A DNA stretch of 44,602 nt from Alphaproteobacteria bacterium (GCA_006844765.1 SPJV01000125.1:1-44602); one strand, 5' to 3'. Numbered from the stretch's first letter, positions 1 through 9,054 are shown. Numbers and translations are program-made. The notes: generated by a model not told the origin, from the sequence alone.

Positions 1-1530
1 ATATGGTAAGGCGCCGGAGCGTCCAGGCGGAACAACAAAGGGCTTATCCAACACGGACTGCGCATCACAGGATGGGGAGCTGACGCATTCCAAAACGATA
101 TCTTCGACAAGGACTTGATGGGGCAGGGGATTGAAAATCTGCAGGTCTCCATCTTCAACGTAACGGGCGCGAAGGTGGATCGGGTAGTCGACTGATGCGG
201 TAATAGGCTCAGGTTTCTGAATTTTCATATCCCGGCTTATCCTTGTTGGTGGATTAGCGCCGATGATTGATGGCAGAAGGTCATGGCCTTCTTCTTTCAA
301 GCCCTTGATATTCGCCCGAAGGATGTTGACGTCGAAGTCAGGGCAATCCAGTGGTACAAAGGCGCAGAGGCGCTTGTGCTCGCCAACCAGGCTTTGGACC
401 GAGGCCTCCAGCGCGTCCAGGGCGCGCATATAGGCATCTGCAAAATCAGTATCGCCCGCGAACATCGCATAGATGCGCGGTGCACCGCCTGCAGTGCTGC
501 TATTCGCGGTGCGCGGACTGGCATAGGCTTGGTCGGTTGTGACCGGCTCCATGCGCAGCGTGAAGGGGTTCAGGTAAAAGCGGGAATTCGGGTAATGAAG
601 CGTGTGGGTGTTGTTCCAGGCCAATGCGGCGGCCAGGGCCTTGGCAAAGCCGTCCCGATCCAGGGATTCCTTAACGCGTGGATCACCATGCAGGACATCA
701 TCATGGATCGCAGCCGCACGCGCGAACTGTCCCCGTATCCTCAGATCATCGCGGTACCGGCCTTCTCCATACAGAGAAATATCGCCGAGTGAAAAGGGTG
801 GGGACGGTTTCTTGGTCGTATCCTTGTTCGCCGCGTCATAATACCAGTTCAGTTCATTCCCAAACTTCACCAAGGCCCCTTCACGTCGCGCGTTTCGTTC
901 CTGGAATTGGTGGCTCATATGCTCCTCGCCGAGCATGACACCCCAATCCTCCCCATTGACCGAGACGCGATAGAAAGTGAAACGCGGTGTGGCGAGACCG
1001 ACCTGACGAAGCCAGTACTGAAACAACTGGTCATGCGGGAATTGTCGGTTTCCAGCTTGTTGGAGCGATAACACGGTGAATTCACCAAGGCTCGTCCAGC
1101 GCTTTAGTTCGACCCGCAAGCTCCACCGATTAGCGTCACTCCAATGCGGGTAGAGGTCGCCTTTCAGGCGGACACGGGCAGGCAGGCGTTTGCCATCGGG
1201 GGCATCAATCCAGGCGGGAACTTCGCGTGCAGATGTAAGAACCCCATGTTCAAGCGCGCGCTCCCTGTCGTCCTTGAGAATCAACCAATCTTCGAATTTG
1301 ATGTCGATTGCGATTTCGGGGACTGTCGCCGTGACGTCTCCGCTGCTCAGTCGGGTGATTACCCTCTTCAGGACTGTTGGCTTGGAGACATCATTGCCGC
1401 CTGCCAACCCTAGCCAAATATCCAGGTGATCTCGGTCCGGTACGCGCGAAAACACAACTCCTGCCAGGACCAGCATCGCGAAGAGCGTAAGAAGGACAGG
1501 CCAGGATTTTGCGCGATTCTGGAGATACAT
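1..1530 (-). CDS. CotH-like (spore-coat-kinase-fold) protein, C-terminus beyond the left edge
   Basis: An open frame of 510 codons runs from an ATG at 1530 to the left edge with no stop. An N-terminal hydrophobic segment (about residues 10-28) suggests a membrane anchor. Features recall the CotH family, an atypical protein-kinase fold: RLKGD at 121-125, VNGEDWGVMLGEEH at 191-204 (the usual NGxxxGxYxxxE strand) and NNTHTLHYPNSRFYLNP at 306-322 followed by TTDQ at 331-334, matching the H/N-rich catalytic loop and the following acidic motif. It lies 35 bases after a DUF4956 membrane protein on the same strand, and CotH and DUF4956 genes are known neighbours, often with a VTC-domain polyphosphate polymerase. 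Substrate unknown. The reading frame is certain; the family call rests on motif memory. Confidence 0.8.
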   Translation of the reverse strand, partial: MYLQNRAKSWPVLLTLFAMLVLAGVVFSRVPDRDHLDIWLGLAGGNDVSKPTVLKRVITRLSSGDVTATVPEIAIDIKFEDWLILKDDRERALEHGVLTSAREVPAWIDAPDGKRLPARVRLKGDLYPHWSDANRWSLRVELKRWTSLGEFTVLSLQQAGNRQFPHDQLFQYWLRQVGLATPRFTFYRVSVNGEDWGVMLGEEHMSHQFQERNARREGALVKFGNELNWYYDAANKDTTKKPSPPFSLGDISLYGEGRYRDDLRIRGQFARAAAIHDDVLHGDPRVKESLDRDGFAKALAAALAWNNTHTLHYPNSRFYLNPFTLRMEPVTTDQAYASPRTANSSTAGGAPRIYAMFAGDTDFADAYMRALDALEASVQSLVGEHKRLCAFVPLDCPDFDVNILRANIKGLKEEGHDLLPSIIGANPPTRISRDMKIQKPEPITASVDYPIHLRARYVEDGDLQIFNPLPHQVLVEDIVLECVSSPSCDAQSVLDKPFVVPPGRSGALPY

Positions 1531-1565
1531 GGCTTGGCCCCTGAGCCTTCACAATCTGTCAGGTT

Positions 1566-2234
1566 CTATTGAATCGGCCGACCTTCGAAGAAAGAGCAGT
1601 TACCGTCTGGTACGGCGGCGCGAACGTCTTCAGAGACTTTTTCCAGGCTTTCCAGCCCATCAATGTGAATCTTCAGGAACAAGGATCGGCTGTCTTCCAT
1701 TTCGTCGTATTTCTGCAGATCGACTGTCGTTGCATGGTTGGAGATAATCTTAACCAATTGCGACGCGCTCACATCTTTCGAGCGCCAATCGATCAGGAAA
1801 TTATATTCGTCCGATTTGGCCGAAGACTTGCGGGACAGGAACAGCCAGATCATAGCGATTGCGACCACAAAAACCACCGTGGTCGCAACGATTTGATTGG
1901 CGCCATAGCCGAGGCCGAGGCCTATTGCCAGGAACAGATAGACGAGTTCTTCCGGTTCTTTGATCGGGGTTCTAAAACGAATGACCGACAGGGCACCCAC
2001 AAGGCCGAGAGAGAGTGCCAATGAAGACTTCACCACCATAATGACCAGGAAGGTCACGACGGTCAGAAGCGGGATCACAGTCCCAATATGGAATTTACCG
2101 GATAGAGAATGCGAGCGACTGACATATATATGTCTAAGGACGAAGCTTGCGACGATAGAAAGTGCCAAGCCAATCAGCAAATCCGGCAGGTTGACGCTCT
2201 CGGGCGTGGGGAGATTTAAGGATATGTTTTCCAT
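1566..2234 (-). CDS. DUF4956 family membrane protein
   Basis: A 222-residue protein with about four or five hydrophobic helices in the first 130 residues, then a soluble C-terminal domain of about 90 residues. The segment VIRFRTPIKEPEELVYLF (about residues 84-101) is the family hallmark as I recall it. The function of DUF4956 is not established. It commonly sits beside VTC-domain and CotH-like genes, and here the CotH-like gene follows directly on the same strand, so the two probably form an operon. It starts back to back with the DUF3095 gene, leaving about 87 bases for two divergent promoters. The Shine-Dalgarno at the chosen ATG is weak. Confidence 0.85.
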   Translation of the reverse strand: MENISLNLPTPESVNLPDLLIGLALSIVASFVLRHIYVSRSHSLSGKFHIGTVIPLLTVVTFLVIMVVKSSLALSLGLVGALSVIRFRTPIKEPEELVYLFLAIGLGLGYGANQIVATTVVFVVAIAMIWLFLSRKSSAKSDEYNFLIDWRSKDVSASQLVKIISNHATTVDLQKYDEMEDSRSLFLKIHIDGLESLEKVSEDVRAAVPDGNCSFFEGRPIQ

Positions 2235-2321
2235 ACTGCCAGCAATATTAAAGATTTGTTACTGACACAAGAGGTCCGAGCGAAACATTTAGTCTGTCGC
2301 GAAAAAGAAGGAAGCATAGTT

Positions 2322-3518
2322 GTGAGCGATGATTTCTATGCAAGCATGCGGGCATTCACCTCTTTCGATCAGGTCCGCGACCCAAGCGTTTTTGCGGTCG
2401 CGCCTGCTGATTGGCATGTTGTTATCGCAGACATCCAAGGATCGACGAAGGCTATCGCGGAAGGACGCTACAAGGACGTCAATATGATAGGCGGGGGCTG
2501 TATCGCGGCCGTTTTGAATGCATTGAAAACCCTTAATCCGCCTGGCGCAGAAATTCCTTACGTCTTCGGCGGTGATGGCGCGACATTTGCCGTGCCGGAC
2601 AGGGCCCTTGCCGCAACGCGCGATGCCTTGCTGGGGGTGTCGGGAATGGCGCGGGATGACTTCGGTTTGCGGCTTCGCGTCGGTGCTGTGCCCGTGAAGG
2701 ATCTGCGGGCGGCGGGGGCGGAGCTTCGCGTCGCAAGGCTTGCGCTTAGCGAAGGAAACGCGATTGCGATGTTTGAAGGCGGCGCTGTCGAGCAGGCGGA
2801 TGGCCTGCTGAAGGCGGAGGAAGAGGGCGCACAATACCGATTCTCTATCCCGGAAGGCGCGCCGGAACCAACGGCTGATTTGCAGGGGCTTTCTTGCCGT
2901 TGGGAGCCATTGGCCGCGCGCAATGGTGCGATGGTCAGTATGCTGATCCGTGCCCTTGATGAGACAGAGGATGGTCGCCGAAAGACATATGGCGAGGTTA
3001 TTGACCGGTTGGCGGATATTCTGGGCCGGGACATGGCCGCGGCGCGCCCCATCACGGCTGGCAATATGCGTTTTAAATGGATTCCCAAAGGGTTGCGGAT
3101 GGAAGCGCGTCTGACGCGGGGGGAGGGGTCCTTCTTGCGTCGCTACCTTCACCTCGTCTTTGAAAGTCTTATCCAGCTCTTTCTGGAGAAATTTGATGGC
3201 AAGGCTGGCGGTTATGATGCGCCGGCCTATCGGGAGGAATTGCGCGCCAACTCCGATTTCCGCCGGTTTGATGATATTCTTCGGTTTGTTCTGGATTGCG
3301 ACCCGTCCCAAGCAACACGGATCGAGGAAATCTTGTCGTCAATTCGCGCGGAAGGCCGAATAGCGTATGGAATTCATAAGGCAGACCATGCTTTGATGAC
3401 CTGCCTCGTTTTCAGCCTGGAACAGCGCCAACACGTGCATTTTGTCGATGGCGGTAATGGCGGATTCACCTCGGCAGCAGTGCCCTTAAAGGCGCAGCTG
3501 AAAGAAGGCGGTCTCTAG
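2322..3518 (+). CDS. DUF3095 family protein (nucleotide-cyclase-like)
   Basis: 398 residues. I chose the GTG at 2322 because an AAGGAAG ribosome site lies about eight bases upstream and because the protein then begins directly with the conserved domain. Near residues 36-44 the sequence VIADIQGSTKA resembles the metal-binding strand of class III adenylyl/guanylyl cyclases (DIxGST). Further on, FGGDGATFAV resembles the second metal motif. DUF3095 proteins are soluble and of unknown function, and cyclase activity has to my knowledge not been shown. The gene is divergent from DUF4956-CotH and convergent with the SDR gene, so it is probably monocistronic. Confidence 0.82.
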   Translation: MSDDFYASMRAFTSFDQVRDPSVFAVAPADWHVVIADIQGSTKAIAEGRYKDVNMIGGGCIAAVLNALKTLNPPGAEIPYVFGGDGATFAVPDRALAATRDALLGVSGMARDDFGLRLRVGAVPVKDLRAAGAELRVARLALSEGNAIAMFEGGAVEQADGLLKAEEEGAQYRFSIPEGAPEPTADLQGLSCRWEPLAARNGAMVSMLIRALDETEDGRRKTYGEVIDRLADILGRDMAAARPITAGNMRFKWIPKGLRMEARLTRGEGSFLRRYLHLVFESLIQLFLEKFDGKAGGYDAPAYREELRANSDFRRFDDILRFVLDCDPSQATRIEEILSSIRAEGRIAYGIHKADHALMTCLVFSLEQRQHVHFVDGGNGGFTSAAVPLKAQLKEGGL

Positions 3519-3554
3519 GCCTGATAGATACGTCAAAGCACGGATCCCAAAGCG

Positions 3555-4334
3555 CTAGCGCTCGTTCTCTTCCAGTTTCTGCCGCAGACGGTTCATGCCG
3601 CGCAGCCATTTCTCATAGTCTTCGGCCTTGCGCGCCATATAGTCTCGCACCTTGTCATGCGGCAGGATCAGGAAGCTTTCTTCCGCAAGACCGTCGACCA
3701 CGCAATCGGCAACGGCATCAGGGGAAAGAGCCCCATCGACGGCGGCCGCCCGCGCCATCGCACCGCCGTTTTCCACCATCGCAGTGTCCACGGCTTGCGG
3801 GCAGAGCATTGAGACCTTGATCCCTTGATGACCATGTGTCAGGGCGACCCATTCCCCGAATCCAATGGCAGCGTGCTTGCTGACCCCATAGGAAGCCGAC
3901 CCAATCTGATTTAATAACCCGGCGGCAGAAGCGGTATTCAGCAGATATCCGCCCCCGCGTTCGATCATGCGCGGCACCACAGCGCGGGCGGCATGGACAT
4001 GAGACATCAGATTGACGTCGAGCGTTCGACGCCATTGCTCAATCGGTGATTCCAGGGTGCAGGGGGCCAAAATACCGGCGTTGGAGCAAAATAGATCAAT
4101 GGGCGCGATGGTTTTCTCAACCCAATCGACGAGGGAGGATACTTGTTCCTCGTCAGCGACGTCACAGCGTGCCGGAACGCCCCCAGTTTCCGCTGCGATG
4201 GCTTCAACGGCATCAAGGTCAATGTCGACGAGGATCAGGGATTTCGGTTGTTCCCGCACGAAACGGCGGGCCAAGGCGGCGCCGATTCCGGCACCTGCGC
4301 CCGTAATGACAATCGTTTTCCCCGCGAGCTCCAT
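3555..4334 (-). CDS. SDR family NAD(P)-dependent oxidoreductase
   Basis: A 259-residue classical short-chain dehydrogenase. The nucleotide-binding motif TGAGAGIG is at 11-18, an acidic VDID after strand two (36-39) favours NAD over NADP, SNAG is at 84-87, and the catalytic set is N108, S136, Y149 and K153. This is a cytoplasmic Rossmann enzyme, and the substrate cannot be told from sequence. An unusual charged C-terminal tail (RLRQKLEENER) follows the core. It lies 15 bases downstream of the DUF815 ATPase on the same strand and is probably co-transcribed with it. Confidence 0.9.
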   Translation of the reverse strand: MELAGKTIVITGAGAGIGAALARRFVREQPKSLILVDIDLDAVEAIAAETGGVPARCDVADEEQVSSLVDWVEKTIAPIDLFCSNAGILAPCTLESPIEQWRRTLDVNLMSHVHAARAVVPRMIERGGGYLLNTASAAGLLNQIGSASYGVSKHAAIGFGEWVALTHGHQGIKVSMLCPQAVDTAMVENGGAMARAAAVDGALSPDAVADCVVDGLAEESFLILPHDKVRDYMARKAEDYEKWLRGMNRLRQKLEENER

Positions 4335-4349
4335 TGGGTTTTCAATCCA

Positions 4350-5225
4350 TCAGCCGAGCGATTGTCCCAACCGCCCTGCGAGGTCTTGTATGAATTGCCA
4401 GGCAACGCGCCCGGACCGAGAGCCCCGGGTCATGGACCATTCAACCGCTTCGGCGCGCCATTGCTCTTCGCTGACATCAAGAGAATAGGCAGCGACATAG
4501 CCCTTGATCATCTCAAAATAGGTATCCTGATCGGTGTTATGGAATCCAAGCCACAGGCCGAATCGGTCGGATAAGGAGACTTTCTCTTCCACGGCTTCTG
4601 CCGGGTTGATTGAGGTGGAACGCTCATTCTCAATCATGTCGCGCGGCATCAGATGGCGACGGTTCGATGTGGCATAGAAAATTACGTTCTCAGGCCTGCC
4701 CTCGATTCCGCCTTCCAGCACTGCTTTCAAAGACTTGTAAGTCGTGTCTGATGTATCGAAAGAAAGATCATCGCAGAACAAAATGACTCGTTTCCCACTG
4801 CCACGCAGGATCGACAAAAGCTTGGGAAGGGAGGGAATGTCCTCCCGGTGTATCTCAACCAGAATGAGGCTGCCCGGGTTCTCGGCATTGATCGCGCCAT
4901 GAACGGCTTTGACGAGGGAGCTCTTTCCCCCACCGCGTGCGCCCCATAACAGGGCGTTGTTCGCGGGATGGCCGGCCGCAAAGCGCTGCGTGTTATCCAG
5001 AAGGATGCTGCGCTGATGGTCGATCCCTTTGAGCAGGGCGATATCGACCCGCGCGATTTTCCGGATCGGCTCCAGCACGGCGCCATCTGCATGCCAGACA
5101 AAGGCCTCAGCCGCATTCAAGTCATTATCGACCGCTGGTGGCGGTGCAAGCCGGTCCAAAGCATCTGCGATCCGGGTCAGCAATGCGTGTGTATCAGGCT
5201 CATTATTGGACTTTGTGTCGGGCAT
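4350..5225 (-). CDS. DUF815 family AAA-type ATP-binding protein
   Basis: 291 residues from the ATG at 5225; a TTG at 5243 would add six residues. The Walker A is GARGGGKS at 95-102 and the Walker B is VILFCDDLSF at 147-156, followed by an arginine-rich sensor region (SNRRHLMPRDM). The family is a stand-alone AAA-like ATPase of unknown role, common in proteobacteria. As I recall it is often found next to yajC in alphaproteobacteria, as here (divergent). The region between the two genes holds the yajC promoter. No transmembrane segment is visible. Confidence 0.88.
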   Translation of the reverse strand: MPDTKSNNEPDTHALLTRIADALDRLAPPPAVDNDLNAAEAFVWHADGAVLEPIRKIARVDIALLKGIDHQRSILLDNTQRFAAGHPANNALLWGARGGGKSSLVKAVHGAINAENPGSLILVEIHREDIPSLPKLLSILRGSGKRVILFCDDLSFDTSDTTYKSLKAVLEGGIEGRPENVIFYATSNRRHLMPRDMIENERSTSINPAEAVEEKVSLSDRFGLWLGFHNTDQDTYFEMIKGYVAAYSLDVSEEQWRAEAVEWSMTRGSRSGRVAWQFIQDLAGRLGQSLG

Positions 5226-5309
5226 CGCGGGAACAATCTTCAATGGTCGGTGGGAGGCGGCACCTTATCGAGCACGGGAATCCCGGTCAATCGGGCGGCT
5301 CTTCCGGCG

Positions 5310-5337
5310 TTGCACTTTCGGCGAGGGTATTTATAAA
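5310..5337 (+). promoter_or_regulatory. Sigma-70 promoter of the yajC-secD-secF operon
   Basis: TTGCAC (5310-5315), a 16-base spacer and TATAAA (5332-5337) match the housekeeping consensus well. It points at yajC, about 125 bases upstream of its ATG, leaving a moderately long 5' leader. No riboswitch-like fold was recognised in the leader. Confidence 0.65.
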
Positions 5338-5462
5338 GACCGCCGATTATCGCTGCTGCCTTGTCTTTTTATTGGCAGTGAGCGTGAAAACCCCCTGAAC
5401 GGTATTATCTATCCGGTTTGTGAAACCGGAACCGACGGGAACCGAATAGAGGAGTCGCATAG

Positions 5463-5912
5463 ATGTTCGTGTCCGAAGCTTGGGCGCAAGGCGCTGCACC
5501 GGGTGCCGGTGGTGGGTTGCTTGAAATGTTCCTGCCGTTGATCCTGATCTTTGCTATCTTCTATTTCCTTTTGATCCGTCCGCAGCAGAAGAAGCAGAAA
5601 GAACATCGCGCGAAGCTTGAAGCCGTGCGCCGCGGTGATCAGGTCGTGCTCGGCGGTGGGATTTTCGGGCAAGTTGTGAAGGTCGACGAAGACGATACGG
5701 TCCAGGTCGATATCGCAGACGGCGTTCGGGTCAAAGTCGCCAAGAGCACCCTCATGGAAGTCATGACCAAGGGTGAGCCTGCCAAGGATGACAAATCCGG
5801 TAAAGGCAAACAGGCGGCTAATGACGGCAGCGGCACGGTTGAAAAGAAACCTGGCGGTCTCGCTGGTCTTCTCGGTGGCTTCGGCGGCAAGAAAGACGGC
5901 GACAGCAAGTAA
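5463..5912 (+). CDS. yajC: Preprotein translocase subunit YajC
   Basis: A 149-residue inner-membrane protein that associates with SecDF and the SecYEG translocon. It has one membrane helix (about 21-38, LEMFLPLILIFAIFYFLLI) followed by the signature RPQQKKQKEH and a small beta-rich domain containing GDQVVLGGGIFGQV. It is longer than the E. coli protein (about 110 residues) because of a low-complexity Lys/Gly-rich tail after about residue 105. The start has GAGG about ten bases upstream. It is the first gene of yajC-secD-secF. Confidence 0.95.
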   Translation: MFVSEAWAQGAAPGAGGGLLEMFLPLILIFAIFYFLLIRPQQKKQKEHRAKLEAVRRGDQVVLGGGIFGQVVKVDEDDTVQVDIADGVRVKVAKSTLMEVMTKGEPAKDDKSGKGKQAANDGSGTVEKKPGGLAGLLGGFGGKKDGDSK

Positions 5913-6003
5913 TCCGACTTAAGAGACCTAACCTGCGTTTTTCATGCCGGGTTGGGTTTCTGTTTATGACTTGGCATCCATGGCAGGGTAGGGCGAACCG
6001 TTC

Positions 6004-7587
6004 ATGTTGCAGTTTCCGACCTGGAAGAAAGTCCTGATCGCGCTGATCTGCGCCTTTGGGATTATCTACGCAGCTCCTAACTTCTTTCCGCGTGGCAGTT
6101 TTGACGATCTGCCATCCTGGCTGCCGGGTAAGCAGCTGGCGCTGGGGCTCGATCTGCGCGGCGGTGCGCATCTGCTGATGCAGGTAGAGACCGATGTCGT
6201 CGTCGCAGAGCGGATGGAAGCGACCGAAGATCTGGTCCGGCGGGAATTGCGGGCTGCAAAGCTGCGCGCCAAAAACCTGCGGGTCGCTGGCGAGCAGGTG
6301 CTCTTCACCCTGAATGACGTGACCAAGGCCGATGATATCCGTGATCGCATTCGACGGGCTGACGGTCAGGCAACCGTTGAAATCGATGACGCCGGTAACG
6401 GCACAATCTCTTTCGCTGAACAGGTTATCCTAGAGATCCGCGAGAACGCGCTGGAGCAATCGGTCGAGATTGTTCGGCGCCGCGTTGACCAATTTGGGAC
6501 GACGGAGCCCAATATTCAGCGCCAAGGGGTCGACCGGATTATTGTCCAGGTTCCGGGTATTGATGACACCAAACGGTTGGTCGACCTGATCGGGAAAACC
6601 GCAAAGCTGACATTCCATCTGGTTGATCGGGAACGCTCTGTAGCTGAAGCACTGAGTACTGGACGGGTGCCGCCGGGTTTGCGCCTTTATCCTTCACAGG
6701 AAAAACAGGCGGATGGCGTGACGCCGACCAGTCATTATCTTGTCAGCAAGCGGGTCCTCGTGGCCGGCGATAACCTGACCAATGCACAAGCGACCTTCCA
6801 GGATGCACAGCCGGTTGTTGCTTTCAGCTTCGATGCACGGGGCGGTGCTTCATTCGGCAAGGCGACCGGCGAAAATGTTGGCCAATTGCTGGCAATTGTT
6901 CTGGATAAGGAAGTGATCTCCGCACCCCGGATTAACGAACCGATCCTGGGCGGGAACGGTATCATCTCGGGTCAGTTCACGCTTCGCACGGCAGAAGATC
7001 TGGCGTTGTTGCTCCGCGCCGGCGCGCTGCCGGCACCGCTGACGGTGATTGAAGAACGCACAGTCGGACCGGGGTTGGGACAAGACAATATCGATGCTGG
7101 TAATCTTGCCAGCATCATCGGTTTCTGCCTCGTCGTCGTCTTTATGATCGCATGCTATGGCCGCTTCGGTGCCATGGCGGATGTCGCGCTTATCCTGAAC
7201 CTGGCACTGATCATTGCGATCTTGTCCGGGCTCGGTGCGACGCTGACCCTGCCGGGTATCGCCGGGATCGTGCTGACGGTCGGCATGGCGGTTGATGCGA
7301 ATGTGCTGATCTTTGAGCGTATTCGCGAGGAACAATCGATAGGGCGTTCACCGATCAATGCGGTTGAGGCTGGTTATGGCCGAGCGCTCACCACGATCAT
7401 CGATTCGAACCTGACAACCTTGATCGCCGCAGCGCTGTTGTTTGCTTTTGGCTCCGGCCCCATTCGGGGCTTTGCCGTCACATTGTCGGTCGGGATCATC
7501 ACATCCATGTTCACGGCCTTCATGGTAACCCGCATGCTGGTCGTCATCTGGCTGCGTGCCAAGCGTCCATCGACGCTGCCGATTTAA
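6004..7587 (+). CDS. secD: Protein translocase subunit SecD
   Basis: A 527-residue RND-type membrane protein that with SecF uses the proton motive force to complete protein export. It has an N-terminal helix, then LGLDLRGGAHLLM (the conserved D1 motif), a large periplasmic head, and a C-terminal bundle of five helices with AVDANVLIFERIREE. It is shorter than E. coli SecD (about 615), a common alphaproteobacterial size. It lies 91 bases after yajC and 13 bases before secF. Confidence 0.97.
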   Translation: MLQFPTWKKVLIALICAFGIIYAAPNFFPRGSFDDLPSWLPGKQLALGLDLRGGAHLLMQVETDVVVAERMEATEDLVRRELRAAKLRAKNLRVAGEQVLFTLNDVTKADDIRDRIRRADGQATVEIDDAGNGTISFAEQVILEIRENALEQSVEIVRRRVDQFGTTEPNIQRQGVDRIIVQVPGIDDTKRLVDLIGKTAKLTFHLVDRERSVAEALSTGRVPPGLRLYPSQEKQADGVTPTSHYLVSKRVLVAGDNLTNAQATFQDAQPVVAFSFDARGGASFGKATGENVGQLLAIVLDKEVISAPRINEPILGGNGIISGQFTLRTAEDLALLLRAGALPAPLTVIEERTVGPGLGQDNIDAGNLASIIGFCLVVVFMIACYGRFGAMADVALILNLALIIAILSGLGATLTLPGIAGIVLTVGMAVDANVLIFERIREEQSIGRSPINAVEAGYGRALTTIIDSNLTTLIAAALLFAFGSGPIRGFAVTLSVGIITSMFTAFMVTRMLVVIWLRAKRPSTLPI

Positions 7588-7600
7588 GGAGCCGGAAGCC

Positions 7601-8542
7601 ATGAAACTCATCAAACTGGTTCCCGCAGATACCGCACTCGACTTCGTTGGTCGGCGGATTATAGCCTTCGCTTTCTCTGCGTTGCTCGTATTTGGCTCCA
7701 TGGGGCTTTATGCGACACAAGGCCTGAACCTCGGGATCGACTTCCTGGGCGGCATTTTGATCGAAGTGAAAACCGACGGACCGGCGGATGTTACCAAGAT
7801 GCGTAACGATCTTGGCAATCTCGGCATCGGCGAGGTCGCAATCCAGGAATTCGGCGCGCCGGATGACATTCTTATCCGCATACAGCGTCAGGATGGCGAT
7901 GAAGAAGCCCAGCGTGTCGCACTCGATCTGGTTAAAGCCGAGATTGGAGAGAGCGTCATCGAATATCGCCGGACAGAATTTGTCGGACCGACCGTCGGCG
8001 CGGAACTTCGGGAAGCGGCGATCTATGCGGTTCTTGCCTCCATCGCGGCGATCCTGATCTATGTCTGGTTCCGTTTCGAATGGCAGTATGGCATCTGTGC
8101 GGTGGTAGCGCTTGCCCATGACGTGATTGCGACCATCGGGCTTTTTGCGTTGTTGCGCTTGGAGTTCAACCTCGCAACCGTGGCGGCGATTCTGACGATT
8201 GCCGGTTATTCGATCAACGATACCGTCGTTGTCTTTGACCGGGTGCGGGAGAATATCCGGCGTTATAAGAAGCTGGAATTTGGCGAGCTCTTCAACAAAT
8301 CCATCAACCAGACACTGTCCCGCACGGTCATGACCTCTGTCACGACCCTGTTGGCGTTGGTCGCCTTGGTGGTGTTTGGTGGCGATGTGATCCGCGATTT
8401 TGCGATTGCCCTGATCTGGGGGATTGTGATCGGGACCTATTCTTCGGTCTTCCTTGCTGTGCCGCTGCTGCTTTATCTGCGTCCACGTCGCGGGGATGAG
8501 GAAGATGAAGGCCCTGTCGCCGGCGAGCAGAAAGCGGCGTAA
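7601..8542 (+). CDS. secF: Protein translocase subunit SecF
   Basis: 313 residues; partner of SecD. The ATG at 7601 was chosen because AAGGAG (7586-7591) lies nine bases upstream; an earlier in-frame codon would run into secD. The D1-like motif GLNLGIDFLGGILIEVKT is followed by a periplasmic domain, then helices carrying SINDTVVVFDRVREN, the conserved D4 motif. A charged tail (RRGDEEDEG) ends the protein. It is the last clear sec gene of the unit; the next gene follows after a repeat-bearing gap of 130 bases. Confidence 0.97.
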   Translation: MKLIKLVPADTALDFVGRRIIAFAFSALLVFGSMGLYATQGLNLGIDFLGGILIEVKTDGPADVTKMRNDLGNLGIGEVAIQEFGAPDDILIRIQRQDGDEEAQRVALDLVKAEIGESVIEYRRTEFVGPTVGAELREAAIYAVLASIAAILIYVWFRFEWQYGICAVVALAHDVIATIGLFALLRLEFNLATVAAILTIAGYSINDTVVVFDRVRENIRRYKKLEFGELFNKSINQTLSRTVMTSVTTLLALVALVVFGGDVIRDFAIALIWGIVIGTYSSVFLAVPLLLYLRPRRGDEEDEGPVAGEQKAA

Positions 8543-8598
8543 CCCCGTATAGTGCGTCGGTTTGCTGTGTATTGCTGCCTTGCGGGCAGATAGTTGTT

Positions 8599-8647
8599 CG
8601 ATAGTCATTTGACTTGCCGCGTTGCGATAGTCATTTGACTTGCCGCG
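8599..8647. repeat. Perfect 23-base tandem repeat, period 26
   Basis: The same 23 bases (beginning CGATAGTCATTTGACTTG) occur at 8599-8621 and 8625-8647, separated by three bases, between secF and the Mth938 gene. Each copy holds a TTGACT, but no matching -10 box was found at 17 bases. It could be a paired protein-binding site or a simple slippage duplication. Confidence 0.85.
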
Positions 8648-8672
8648 CGGCGGCGGGCAGCTTGGCGTCGCC

Positions 8673-9041
8673 ATGGATATAACACCCGCCATTCCCGCTG
8701 ACCGACAAGTGATCGACAGTTATGGGCCCGGCCGTTTCAAGGTCGCGGGGCAGGACTATGCGGGCTCGATCCTTGTCTTCCCGGAAGAGACGATTTCCTG
8801 GCCTATTGCGGATTGGCAATCCCTGACCCTGGAATGCCTTCAGGCGGTGCATAGCCGCCCGGTAGAGGTTTTGCTGATCGGTCTCGGCCCCCGCATGCAG
8901 CTTCTGCCGTCCGCCCTTCGCGCTGACATCAAGGCAGCAGGAATCCCTATGGACGCGATGGATACCGGCGCTGCCTGCCGGACCTATAATATCCTGTTGA
9001 GTGAGGGGCGGCGTGTGGCTGCGGCCCTGATCGCAAACTAG
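8673..9041 (+). CDS. Mth938-like domain protein (DUF498; NDUFAF3 homologue family)
   Basis: A 122-residue single-domain protein, start chosen at ATG 8673. The sequence YGPGRFKVAGQDYAGSILV, the central VEVLLIGLGPRMQLLP and the later GIPMDAMDTGAACRTYNIL fit the Mth938 fold. The eukaryotic member NDUFAF3 is a mitochondrial complex I assembly factor, and alphaproteobacterial copies are known to sit after secDF. Here the neighbours are secF and squalene/phytoene-synthase-like genes related to NDUFAF6, a second complex I assembly factor. A role in respiratory complex assembly is therefore an inference from context. Confidence 0.88.
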   Translation: MDITPAIPADRQVIDSYGPGRFKVAGQDYAGSILVFPEETISWPIADWQSLTLECLQAVHSRPVEVLLIGLGPRMQLLPSALRADIKAAGIPMDAMDTGAACRTYNILLSEGRRVAAALIAN

Positions 9042-9054
9042 GTCGCCCCAGGTG

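Noticed and set aside
283..792. A 169-codon plus-strand frame at the left end
   Set aside because: It is antisense to the CotH-like gene, whose frame is open from 1530 to the edge.
2289..3311. A 340-codon minus-strand frame
   Set aside because: It is antisense to the DUF3095 gene and shows no recognisable domain.
8599..8647. CRISPR array
   Set aside because: Only two copies with a three-base spacer; no cas gene nearby.
7544..8692. A 382-codon minus-strand frame
   Set aside because: It is antisense to secF and the start of the Mth938 gene; the sense proteins have full family motifs.
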